Made by a program: the position numbers and the translations under genes. This document shows positions 18,507 through 27,139 of a DNA stretch of 64,000 nt, piece after piece (the first letter of the stretch is position 1; each line of letters opens with the position of its first letter). Under the pieces are notes generated by a model. The model was not told the origin of the DNA. It did no database searches and saw only the letters and a program-made list of their open reading frames with translations. The stretch is from Hahellaceae bacterium (lineage in GTDB: Bacteria > Pseudomonadota > Gammaproteobacteria > Pseudomonadales > Oleiphilaceae), in assembly GCA_016716085.1 (NCBI GenBank), contig JADJWY010000026.1:1-64000 (forward strand), given 5' to 3'.

Positions 18507-20042
18507 TTATTTTGGACCGGCCAGTTTCAGGAGAAACTGAGTGCGGTTTTCGACTCCGGCTTTGCCATAGAGGTTACGAATGTGTACTTTCAGAGTGTTG
18601 AGCGAAATGAACAAAGTGTCGGAAATATCTTTGTTGGAAAGCCCCTGACGGATCAACGTCAACACCTGCAACTCACGCCGGGTAAGCGGTTCGGCGCCCA
18701 CCAGGATCAAGTCAGTACCCTGTTCGTCTTCATCCTTTAGCGCCACGGTGGCGGTAGGCGTTTCGTCGGCCATCCGCACCATATGAAGGATGGGATAGCG
18801 ATCCGGCGCATAGGCGGTTGCCGGGACCGTGTAAATCAGACGAGTAGCATCGTCTGACAATGTTCCCTCGGGAGACAGCATCTGCAGGAGCTGGATGAGC
18901 GCTTCGATCTGCGGCCACTGCTGCAATCGAATTGACAAGGCAATGCCATCTTCGTAATGACCCGCCTGTCGCAACCAATCAATACCCTCAACGGCCTGCG
19001 TGCGACTCGCCGCATGCTCGGGCAATTCCATCTGCTGCAACAGAAACTGCCGGAACAGGTCGTGAAGACGAAACCAGACACGGCAGTTGTCCAGAGGAAC
19101 GAGAAACAGATTCGCTTTTTCCAGCGTGGCGAGATGCTGCAAGGCCTGGTTCGTTCCGGTCAGGGCATTACACAAACCGGCACAGAAACGTCTGGGCAAA
19201 GCGGAGGTCAACAAGAAGGTTTGCAGTTCTGGTGCGAGGGATCGAAACACCTCGTCAAACAGATAATCGGCAATGTGACGATCCAGGTTACGGGACTCCA
19301 TCGGTATTCGTTTGCTGTCATGGGGCGCGGCAAAATGCGCGGAGTAACTGATGAGCTGTAAACCGGTAATCCATCCCTCGGTGTCGTGATGGAAACGGCT
19401 GATGGCATCACTGGCCAGAGCGAGCTGGAGCGTTTGGTTAAAAAAGCGTTCGCTGTCCGGTAACGAAAAGCGTAATTCCTCACTGGTTAAGAGCGTCACC
19501 TGCCCCATCGCACGCCGTCTGGGAAGCATGAGCGGTGGTTCGTCACGACTGGTCATCACCACACGAATACCCGCCGGAAGGTGGTCGAGAAACAGATTGA
19601 GGGCGTCGAGCAACAGCGGGTTCTGTAGCAGATGAAAGTCGTCCAGTATCAGTGAAACCGGCTGATCCGACTGAATGCCCACGCTGAGGTCTTCCAGATC
19701 ATTCAGCAGCGAGATGACCAGATCCGCCTGCTTCTGCGGTGCCTGCTGTGCCAAACGCTCGGCTTCGCCCCCAAGGGAAGGCTGAATTTGCTGCAGGGCC
19801 GCGAGCGCATATCGCCAGAACACGGAGGGTGAATTGTGGCTTTTATCGAGGGATAGCCAGGTAAAGGTATGCGGACAGGCGTGCAACCACTGACTCACCA
19901 GTGTTGTTTTACCATAGCCTGCGGGTGCCATCACTAACGTCAAGCCACCACCGGGGCTCTGATTGAGGCGATCCAACAAGGGTTGCCGCCACACGCACTG
20001 CGGTCGCAAAGGTGGCAGGTAAAAACGGGTTTTCAACAACAT
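18507..20042 (-). CDS. MalT-like LuxR-family ATP-binding regulator, shortened
   Basis: The N-terminal STAND-type NTPase is present: LLKTRFYLPPLRP, Walker A MAPAGYGKTTLV, and Walker B VSLILDDFHLL. A winged-helix region follows (LHDLFRQFLLQQ). The C-terminus is a LuxR DNA-binding domain (LTRRELQVLTLIRQGLSNKD). Complete MalT/AlkS/LAL proteins have about 850-900 residues. This one has 511: most of the helical repeat (sensor) domain is gone, with only about 100 residues (about 320-440) left between NTPase and HTH. Loss of the effector-binding domain could give a constitutive or dead regulator. Start ATG 20042 fits the family; ATG 20060 is also open. Confidence 0.85.
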   Translation of the reverse strand: MLLKTRFYLPPLRPQCVWRQPLLDRLNQSPGGGLTLVMAPAGYGKTTLVSQWLHACPHTFTWLSLDKSHNSPSVFWRYALAALQQIQPSLGGEAERLAQQAPQKQADLVISLLNDLEDLSVGIQSDQPVSLILDDFHLLQNPLLLDALNLFLDHLPAGIRVVMTSRDEPPLMLPRRRAMGQVTLLTSEELRFSLPDSERFFNQTLQLALASDAISRFHHDTEGWITGLQLISYSAHFAAPHDSKRIPMESRNLDRHIADYLFDEVFRSLAPELQTFLLTSALPRRFCAGLCNALTGTNQALQHLATLEKANLFLVPLDNCRVWFRLHDLFRQFLLQQMELPEHAASRTQAVEGIDWLRQAGHYEDGIALSIRLQQWPQIEALIQLLQMLSPEGTLSDDATRLIYTVPATAYAPDRYPILHMVRMADETPTATVALKDEDEQGTDLILVGAEPLTRRELQVLTLIRQGLSNKDISDTLFISLNTLKVHIRNLYGKAGVENRTQFLLKLAGPK

Positions 20043-20102
20043 GTGGCGGCAGTCATGCAATGGTTGGGTGCTATGTGTTCAAAGGAGGTTCGCTTTATCG
20101 TT

Positions 20103-20909
20103 TTAGGATAGATCTTCGGATACAACAATATCAGCCCCAATTCCTCCACCAAAAATACAACTCGGTTTAACCCCCCAAATGCTTGAAAACGTGTGCGAAA
20201 AATGGGGCGAATCTGAAAATCCAACCGACAAGGCAGCGTCGGTCAGACTGGCCCCTCCACTGATTGGAATCATTGAAGCGTATAGTCGGTGCCACAGTCT
20301 GAACTTACGAATGGCGACCCCAGTCTGCAGCTTAAACAATTCCATCAGACGGGGTGTTGAAAGGTTTACCAGGCTGGCTAACTCTTTAATGGGTATATTT
20401 TCTTGAACTCGGGATTTGATATGGTTAACCGCCTCGACGATTCGAGCGTCCAACGTGATCGGTTGAACCGCGCGATGTCGGTACCCATAATTAACTAATG
20501 CTTCCAGCTTTTGGTAAACGGTGTTTGAATCCGACGGTTGCAGGTACATTTCAAGAAAAGCTCGCTTAAAGTCCGGCTCATCGAGTAAGCCTATTCCAAG
20601 GCCATTAACCATGGAGGCAAAACTTCCGTGTAAACGACGAAAATCCTCCCTCAATACATCCAAGTGACAAATTGCAATCACTTCACGTTTAGCATCCATC
20701 GACACCGGATGACCGGCAGGGATCAATAGACTGTGACAATCGACCACCTCAGTACCAGATCTGATCAGGATCGAATTGCCTAAACTGACTACGACGGTTG
20801 CCGCCCCATAGGCGACATGGATGGGGCCTATCAAGGGCCCGATAAAAAGGGTTCTCTTGACCCACGGGTACATGTCAGCGGGTTTTGGGTTTTTAATCAC
20901 AGTAACCAC
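20103..20909 (-). CDS. AraC-family transcription regulator
   Basis: A 268-residue protein. The N-terminal half looks like a cupin-type sensor (SLLIPAGHPVSM). The C-terminal part has both helix-turn-helix units: IPIKELASLVNLSTPRLMEL and SLTDAALSVGFSDSPHFSHT, then FSSIWGVKPS. Its target is unknown. A stop codon and 60 bases separate it from the LuxR gene downstream in the same direction. Confidence 0.88.
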   Translation of the reverse strand: MVTVIKNPKPADMYPWVKRTLFIGPLIGPIHVAYGAATVVVSLGNSILIRSGTEVVDCHSLLIPAGHPVSMDAKREVIAICHLDVLREDFRRLHGSFASMVNGLGIGLLDEPDFKRAFLEMYLQPSDSNTVYQKLEALVNYGYRHRAVQPITLDARIVEAVNHIKSRVQENIPIKELASLVNLSTPRLMELFKLQTGVAIRKFRLWHRLYASMIPISGGASLTDAALSVGFSDSPHFSHTFSSIWGVKPSCIFGGGIGADIVVSEDLS

Positions 20910-21050
20910 TTCAACTTAACCCCGCGCGCAGAACCCTCGAAAGTTGTTAATTCCTGCAGAATAGAAATCCTGTATATTCTCCGGCCAAATCATGATTGCT
21001 CGAGCCATTGTAAACGGATTAGCGAGTCTTATCTAATTGGCTGAGCGGGG

Positions 21051-21476
21051 TCATAAAACCTTGGCCATAAATGCAGAGGAACTTGGGCACAGGCCGGAAA
21101 ATTGACTGGTTTTGGCGATATCCAAAGGCGCCTCCTCGCGTTTTACCACGCGATAACCTTGTGACTCGAAAAAGTGGGTAGCTGTCGTCGTCAGCAAATA
21201 AAAAGTCTGAACACCTGATAACCTTGCGTGTTGTTCTGCATACTGAACGAGTGCCGAACCGACACCCTGACCTCGTTCTACGTTGGAAACCACCAAAGAC
21301 CGCAGCAGTGCCACGTCGCCAAAGACCTGAATTCCGACAACGCCGGTAGGTTGAAGCGGAGAGCCTGCAACAAACAGTATAAGGTTTGTGCCGTTCTCGA
21401 TATCCGACGTAGGCAGTTGGTTGTCCTGTAACAGCGTAATAATTTCTCGATTGAGCGGCGCAGATATAATATTCAA
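21051..21476 (-). CDS. arsN2: ArsN2-like N-acetyltransferase
   Basis: A 141-residue GNAT protein with the ArsN2 signatures: VFGDVALLRSLVVSNVERGQ then GVGSALVQYAEQHARLSGV, FYLLTTTATHFFESQGYRVV and a C-terminal LCPSSSAFMAKVL. The family is annotated as arsenic-resistance acetyltransferase, acting on trivalent organoarsenicals in related members. TTG 21476 behind GGAAGGGATTAC is the likely native start. The longer open frame back to GTG 21548 translates the end of an insertion sequence and is not native. No other ars gene is nearby. Confidence 0.8.
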   Translation of the reverse strand: MNIISAPLNREIITLLQDNQLPTSDIENGTNLILFVAGSPLQPTGVVGIQVFGDVALLRSLVVSNVERGQGVGSALVQYAEQHARLSGVQTFYLLTTTATHFFESQGYRVVKREEAPLDIAKTSQFSGLCPSSSAFMAKVL

Positions 21477-21515
21477 GTAATCCCTTCCATTTTTTTCCAA
21501 CTGAGAGGTTTGATA

Positions 21516-21563
21516 GTCGCCCCTGCAAAACCAGAAAACTCTGAGCACGTTAATTGATTGGGG
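21516..21563. repeat. Solitary IS terminus next to arsN2
   Basis: About 48 bases, beginning GTCGCCCCTGCAAAACC, match the complement of the right end of the insertion sequence at 37470-39002, with a few mismatches. The rest of the element is missing. It is a scar of a lost or deleted copy, and it supplies in-frame codons upstream of arsN2. Confidence 0.7.
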
Positions 21564-21736
21564 GCTTCCAGGCCCCCATATTCAAAGCTGAATGAATAAC
21601 AGACATGGATAACGCAAAATGGATTCTTCACGATTGAATTGAAGCATCAAATTGAGTAGCAATGGGGTATCAGACCGAGTGGCTTTTAAAATCTGCATAC
21701 TTGCACGTTCGCGATTGATAACTTGTCCAACTATCC

Positions 21737-22501
21737 TTAAACGCCCGACCAGACCGCAAATTCGTTGCCACTGGGCTCGGTAAAGTGAAACCGCCGACCA
21801 CCCGGAAACGCAAAAATCGGCTTAACAATGATGCCTCCCGCCTTTATGACTTTGTCGAGCGTTTCCTCTAGGGCTTTGCTGTAGAAGACAAGCAATGCTG
21901 CACCATTCGCCGTGCTAGAGCAGATCTCTGCTCGATAAAATCCACCATCAAGCCCCTGTCCGGAGAACGCTATGTAGTCTGGACCATAATCAACAAACGA
22001 CCAGCCAAACGCGTTTTCGAAGAAGGCTTTCGTAACCGGCAAATCAGCAGCCGGATACTCCACATAATTCAGTTTTTCATGTTCGTTCATGGCAGGGCCA
22101 TGACACACCGCTTCGATGTTATTCCCCTCAGGGTCTATGACAAACGCGCCATAGTAATTGGGATGGTAATGCGGACGGAGACCCGGTGCTCCATTGTCTA
22201 TTGCGCCCGCCGCGATCGCAGCCGCGTAAAACGCGTCCACTTGTGCGCGATCTTTGGCTTTCCATGCCAGATGGCAACCGCTCGTTGCCGTGGGGCCACC
22301 GTAGGGTGAAGGTCCATCCACAAACCAAACATCTGCCTTCTTTCCATCAGGCTCATTCGGGTCTGGATAGGAATACCCTAAAATGTTCATGCCATAATTG
22401 CCTTCAAAGGACAGACTGTAACCAAGGGGTGTCAGCACAGCGCTGTAAAAGGATTTGGTCTTCGCGATGTCGCTAACCCGAAACGTCATATGATCTAGCA
22501 T
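21737..22501 (-). CDS. Double VOC-domain (glyoxalase-like) protein
   Basis: A 254-residue protein made of two vicinal-oxygen-chelate modules. Module one (residues 1-130) begins LDHMTFRVSDIAKTKSFYSA and ends FVIDPEGNNIEAVCHGP. Module two (about 140-254) begins NYVEYPAADLPVTKAFFENA and ends HFTEPSGNEFAVWSGV. The glutamates in NNIEAV and NEFAVW are metal-ligand positions of the fold. The modules are different enough to look like a fusion of two genes; each alone resembles a stand-alone family. Substrate unknown. The start ATG 22501 follows TAGGAGAGAGCC. Confidence 0.85.
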   Translation of the reverse strand: MLDHMTFRVSDIAKTKSFYSAVLTPLGYSLSFEGNYGMNILGYSYPDPNEPDGKKADVWFVDGPSPYGGPTATSGCHLAWKAKDRAQVDAFYAAAIAAGAIDNGAPGLRPHYHPNYYGAFVIDPEGNNIEAVCHGPAMNEHEKLNYVEYPAADLPVTKAFFENAFGWSFVDYGPDYIAFSGQGLDGGFYRAEICSSTANGAALLVFYSKALEETLDKVIKAGGIIVKPIFAFPGGRRFHFTEPSGNEFAVWSGV

Positions 22502-22547
22502 GGCTCTCTCCTAAAATGGTTCGTCAAAAACCACTGTACTCATATAA

Positions 22548-23628
22548 GGGGTATCCTGTTAGCACCACAAAGGCGCATAACTGGATACATATCCAGCATG
22601 TTATGTCAGCTTTAGGCGTGTGTCGAGGTCTTGACGATATCTCGGTAGGGATATGGCTGCGTGTGCACTGACTGTTGCATCAACCGGTAAAACAGTAATC
22701 CCCGGAAGTTAGAACTTCGCCGGTTGAAGCGAAAGACAAACTCATCCAGATAGGCATCTAGATGTGATGGCTGGACGGCACCGTGATGAGTACCTAGTAT
22801 CCAGCGCTGCAGCAAAGCGGCTACACGATGTACTCCTGCCATTGAAACATGTGCTGGCTGATCGGCCCCTAACATGACCGTGCGTTGATGTTCATAGCCC
22901 AGCTCCTTGATTGACCGGTAAGCTGCAGAACCATCGGTGCGTACAATAGAACCAGGCTCGATACTATCTTGAACGAAAGGCACAACACAGATTGCCGAGT
23001 CATCGGCAATGCGTTGTAGGCGAACACGACCAAACCCTCTTGGCTCCAACATTTCGATGGCGATAGCAACCAACGTTTTGTTAGTAGAGCTTTTTTTCTT
23101 CTTCGTGGCGGGAGGAGCATAGCGATCTGTGATCGAGAGATAGGTTTCATCAACTTCGACCAATCCGTGGAGGCGTTCTCGGCCAGGCCGCACCATCGCT
23201 TGGCGAAACCTATGCAGCATTGTCCAGGCAGTCTGATAACTACCCAAGCCTAACACTCTTTGAAGCCCCAGAGCATTAGCACCGTGCTTCTGATTGGTAA
23301 CGTACCAGGCACCCGCAAACCACACACGCAGAGGCGTCCTGGTTTTGTCAAAAATGGTTCCGGCAGTGGTGGTTGACTGGAAACGACATGCTGGGCATAT
23401 CAAACGGCCGCGGCTAGACCGGTAGGGATCAGACTGATTTTTGCATCTTGGGCAAACGTAGCCCTGAGGCCAACGCAGCCTCTCCAGGTAGGCGAGGCAG
23501 GACTCTTCGGTGTGGAACCATTCTGAAAACTGGTTCCAGTTGGTGGGGTAGTCATCCCCACCTTTAGGCATTAGTATCTGGTTATCCATCCAGAAATAGT
23601 AAACTGTGTGGAGCTAACAGGATACCCC
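22548..23628 (-). mobile_element. IS1595-family insertion sequence
   Basis: A 1081-bp element with inverted termini GGGGTATCCTGTTAGC on the left and the complement GCTAACAGGATACCCC on the right. It has one intact transposase gene. The flanking 8-mers are TCATATAA and TTATGCAT, which do not match, so no target duplication is seen; the right flank may have been rearranged, in line with the mosaic beyond it. Confidence 0.88.
22612..23589 (-). CDS. IS1595-family (ISXO2-like) transposase
   Basis: An intact 325-residue transposase. It has an N-terminal zinc ribbon (CPRCKNQSDPYRSSRG, then CPAC) and a catalytic DDE/N domain with LHGLVEVDETYLSITDR and IVRTDGSAAYRSI, and ends with FVFRFNRRSSNFRGLLFYRL. 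All parts of the family are present, so the element may still be able to move. Confidence 0.92.
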   Translation of the reverse strand: MDNQILMPKGGDDYPTNWNQFSEWFHTEESCLAYLERLRWPQGYVCPRCKNQSDPYRSSRGRLICPACRFQSTTTAGTIFDKTRTPLRVWFAGAWYVTNQKHGANALGLQRVLGLGSYQTAWTMLHRFRQAMVRPGRERLHGLVEVDETYLSITDRYAPPATKKKKSSTNKTLVAIAIEMLEPRGFGRVRLQRIADDSAICVVPFVQDSIEPGSIVRTDGSAAYRSIKELGYEHQRTVMLGADQPAHVSMAGVHRVAALLQRWILGTHHGAVQPSHLDAYLDEFVFRFNRRSSNFRGLLFYRLMQQSVHTQPYPYRDIVKTSTHA

Positions 23629-23740
23629 TTATGCATAAACAGTATATAGATTGATCAGGTGTTTTGGGAGGGTCCCAGGGGCAGAAAGGTTGAGGTGTTG
23701 CTATCGAAAACCTGTAGCTACCGCTTATGACCGGTTTGGC

Positions 23741-23791
23741 CCCTTAAAAGATGCTTCAGGGAGACTGCTCCCATGTCCGCTTTCGTCGGAG
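23741..23791. repeat. Scrap of an IS91-family element end
   Basis: Fifty-one bases starting CCCCTTAAAAGATGCTTCAG are the same as 35702-35752, the 5' end region of the IS91 transposase in copy B, and stop at the same place (CGTCGGA). The rest of the element is absent. The scrap abuts the nadB fragment. Confidence 0.7.
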
Positions 23792-24470
23792 CCGTCCTTG
23801 GATCTCTCGTGGATAGGGCAAAGGCGCGCACGAATCTGGATCTGATTGAAAACCAGGTGGTGGTCGATCTTATTACAAGCCAATCCCCCACAAATAACGA
23901 AAACCGTTGCCTGGGACTCTATGTTCTAGACACCCTAACTGACGAAGTCACCGCAATTCGAGCACGATTTACGGTTTTGGCTACCGGTGGGGCCAGTAAA
24001 GTTTACCTCTATACCAGTAACCCGGATATCGCCACAGGAGACGGCATCGCCATGGCATGGCGGGCGGGGTGCCGAATTGCCAATATGGAGTTCAATCAGT
24101 TTCACCCTACCTGTCTTTACCACCCTCAAGCTGGATCATTTCTGATTACCGAAGCGGTCCGTGGTGAGGGAGGACATCTTAAATTGCCCAACGGGGAACG
24201 TTTCATGCACTTGTTTGATGAACGTGCAGAACTGGCCCCGCGCGATATTGTCGCCAGAGCAATCGACCATGAAATGAAACGCCTGGGAGCAGATTATCTT
24301 TTGCTTGATATCAGTCATCGCGAACCGGAATTTGTGCGCCAGCACTTTCCCAACATTTATGAGCGCTGCCTGGAGTTTGGTCTGGATATTACGAAAGAAC
24401 CCATTCCCGTAGTACCGGCTGCTCATTATACCTGCGGTGGAGTAATGACTGATCTTAGTGGAAAGGAGCG
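23792..24470 (+). pseudogene. nadB: L-aspartate oxidase fragment
   Basis: The middle of NadB, lacking both ends: LVDRAKARTNLDLIENQVVV, VLATGGASKVYLYTSNPDIA, AGCRIANMEFNQFHPTCLY, then the active-site region ERAELAPRDIVARAID and PAAHYTCGGVMTDLSG. NadB oxidises aspartate to iminoaspartate in NAD synthesis. The N-terminal FAD-binding part is replaced by an IS91 scrap. The C-terminus (about 200 residues) is cut at the chemoreceptor gene. Not functional; an intact copy must exist elsewhere if the pathway is used. Confidence 0.8.
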
Positions 24471-24478
24471 GCTGTGGC

Positions 24479-25801
24479 TTAGTCGACGGAGTGCAGAGCC
24501 TGCTTGAGCTCTGCGGCGGTTTGCACAGTTTTCTGCGCACTGGCCTGTATTCTGGCGATCAGTTCGCTGGCACGTCCTGCCAATTCAGCGCCCTCCTCAG
24601 CCGCTGACCGACTGACGTTCATGGTCTCGACTGCGTCCTTGACCAGAGCATTATTCCGTTGCACTACGCCTACAATTTCTTCGGTTGCTTCACTGGTGCG
24701 CGCGGCGAGTTGTCGCACCTCGTCGGCGACAACGGCAAAGCCTCGCCCCATCTCACCCGCTCGGGCTGCCTCGATGGCTGCGTTAAGCGCCAACAGATTC
24801 GTCTGGTCTGCAATCGCACTGATCGTTTCGACAATCTTGCCAATCTGCTCAGATTGTTGATTCGCGCCTGAGACTGACTCTGAAGCTTGATGAATATTGA
24901 GGGTAATGGCTATAATTTTTTCGACTGCCGCTTTCATAACGTCGAGCCCTTCGCTCGCTGTGGCATCGGTCATGACCGACGTATCCATGGCTGTCTGCGC
25001 AGCCTTTTCCTCTCGCTGTTTTTGCTTGACTCGCGCTGTGACATCGGTCGCTAACTTGATGACTTTGGTGAGTTCGCCAAAGGCGTTGTAGACAGGGTTG
25101 TAGGTTGCTTCCAGCCACAGTGGCTCACCCCGTTTATTTCTGCGCTCATAAAGTCCGCTCAAAAACTCTCCATTATGGAGGCGTTGCCAGAACTTTTTGT
25201 AGGCTTCAGAGCTGACTTCTTCTTGTGTGCAGAACATGCGGTGGTGCTGGCCAATGACCTCTTCTATGCGATAGCCTGTGGCCTTAAGAAAATTATCATT
25301 GGCCATTAAAACATTGCCTTCAAGGTTGAACTCGATCATGGACATGGAGCGGTCGATGGCTGACACCAGGCTCTTGCTGTCTTGGCTTTGCTCGACGCGT
25401 TCGCTGATATCAGATGCAAATTTGATGACCCGATCAACCTTTCCATTTGCGAAAACGGGGTTGTAACTGGCCTCCAACCAGATGCGCTTGCCACTGGCAT
25501 GGACGCGGTGAAACTTTCCGCTGACGAAATTCCCTTCTGCCAGCTTTTTCCAAAAAGCCTGGTATTCAGCGGAGTTTGCATTCTCCTCAGTGCAAAACAT
25601 GCGGTGATGCTTGCCAACGATATCATCCAGCTTATAGCCCATGGTGGCACAAAAAATCTGATTCGCTTTCAGGATTGTTCCGTCCGGACTGAATTCAATG
25701 ATCGCTGTCGAGCGATCCAGCGCTGCCTTCTGTTCCTCGAAAGCTGTAATGCGCGCTTTCGCAGCTAGTAGTTCTCTCTTTAGCCCACCTTTTCCGAACA
25801 T
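24479..25801 (-). CDS. Soluble PAS-PAS methyl-accepting chemotaxis protein
   Basis: A 440-residue protein without membrane segments. PAS 1 (about residues 30-145) and PAS 2 (about 150-268) are near copies of each other: each has IIEFSPDG or MIEFNLEG, GYKLDDIVGKHHRMFCT or GYRIEEVIGQHHRMFCT, and a W-LEA-YNPV strand. The signalling domain holds the conserved hairpin NLLALNAAIEAARAGEMGRG and FAVVADEVRQLAARTSEAT. Such cytoplasmic receptors sense redox, oxygen or small ligands and signal to CheA. ATG 25801 with GAGGGAAACC is the start. Its 3' end directly abuts the nadB fragment. Confidence 0.88.
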   Translation of the reverse strand: MFGKGGLKRELLAAKARITAFEEQKAALDRSTAIIEFSPDGTILKANQIFCATMGYKLDDIVGKHHRMFCTEENANSAEYQAFWKKLAEGNFVSGKFHRVHASGKRIWLEASYNPVFANGKVDRVIKFASDISERVEQSQDSKSLVSAIDRSMSMIEFNLEGNVLMANDNFLKATGYRIEEVIGQHHRMFCTQEEVSSEAYKKFWQRLHNGEFLSGLYERRNKRGEPLWLEATYNPVYNAFGELTKVIKLATDVTARVKQKQREEKAAQTAMDTSVMTDATASEGLDVMKAAVEKIIAITLNIHQASESVSGANQQSEQIGKIVETISAIADQTNLLALNAAIEAARAGEMGRGFAVVADEVRQLAARTSEATEEIVGVVQRNNALVKDAVETMNVSRSAAEEGAELAGRASELIARIQASAQKTVQTAAELKQALHSVD

Positions 25802-25918
25802 GGTTTCCCTCACAATCGGGTATTTTGATCAGAGTGCGGTGTCACAAGGCAAGGTGGAGACTGGCAGAGTTATGCTGCCTGGGCAGAGAAAAGCAGCCTC
25901 GCTGGCCGGGTTCGGCCG

Positions 25919-27139
25919 TTGTCACTGTACTTTCACCTGCCGTTCTGCAATACGCTGTGTTACTTCTGCGCCTGCAACAAGATTGTCACCAAGGACCGCT
26001 CGCTGTCGGTCAAGTATGTCGACTATCTCATCAAGGAGATGGCGCTGCAACGGGCCTTGTTCGGTGAGCATCCGGCTGTGAGTCAGCTGCACTGGGGTGG
26101 CGGTACACCAACTTTCCTGCCAGCCGACCAGATGGAGCGACTGATGGCGGCGACGCGTGAGCACTTCAATCTGCTGGATGACGCCGAGATCAGCATCGAG
26201 ATCGATCCAAGGAAAGTCGATGCCGAAACCATGGCGGTCCTTGGGCGCATCGGCTTCAACCGCATCAGCGTGGGTGTGCAGGACTTCGACCCTGTCGTGC
26301 AGAAAGCCGTCAACCGCATTCAGTCGCTCGAGCAGACGCAGCTGGTCATCGAATCGGCGCGTGAACATGGTGCGAAGTCGGTCAATGTCGATCTTATCTA
26401 TGGGCTGCCCCACCAGACCATCGAAGGCTTTACGCGCACGCTGAATCAGGTCATTGCGCTCAGTCCTGATCGCCTGTCGATCTACAACTACGCCCACATG
26501 CCCGCCATATTCAAGCCACAGCGGCGCATTCAGGAGGCGGATCTGCCGAGCAGGGATACCAAGCTGGCGCTGCTGAAACTTGCAATATCGATGCTGACCA
26601 AGGCGGGCTACGTCTATATTGGCATGGATCATTTTGCGAAGGCCGATGACGAGCTGACGATCGCCCAGCAGCAGGGCCGTCTGCAACGCAATTTTCAGGG
26701 CTACTCGACGCATGCTGATTGTGATCTGGTGGCGATGGGCATTTCAGCCATCGGCAAGGTGGGCCCCTGTTACAGCCAGAATGTCAAAGGCCTGGATGAA
26801 TACTATGACCGCCTGGATCGCGATGAACTGCCGGTGATGCGTGGCCTGCAATTGAGCGCAGACGACCTGCTGCGGCGCTCGCTCATCCAGAACCTGATGT
26901 GCCAGTTCGAGGTGTCACTCGAGGCGCTGCAGATTGCCTATCTGGTAGACTTCCACAGCTACTTCGCCCGTGAGTTGCCGGTACTGCGCGAATACGAGCG
27001 CGAGGGTCTGCTGACGCTCGATGATGAGTGGCTGGTGGTGACACCAAAGGGCCGTCTGTTGATTCGAAATATCTGTATGGTCTTCGATCAGTATCTTCAG
27101 GCTGACCAGATCATCAAGAGTTATTCCAAGGTGATATAG
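25919..27139 (+). pseudogene. hemN: Oxygen-independent coproporphyrinogen III oxidase, 5'-truncated
   Basis: A radical-SAM protein with the cluster motif CNTLCYFCACNK, then HWGGGTPTFLPADQMERLM, EIDPRKVD, GVQDFDPVVQKAVNRIQS and the HemN C-terminal domain (YFARELPVLREYEREGLLTL). It converts coproporphyrinogen III to protoporphyrinogen IX without oxygen. Normal length is about 455 residues; about 406 are here, and the N-terminal RYTSYPTA-type segment is missing. The frame is open back to about 25831 without a convincing start or ribosome site, so this is probably a truncated gene. Its 3' end overlaps the convergent EAL gene by 26 bases. Base composition is richer in G and C than the LPS region. 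Confidence 0.75.

Noticed and set aside
25922..26713. 263-codon minus-strand open frame
   Set aside because: Antisense to hemN with its radical-SAM motifs; no independent support.
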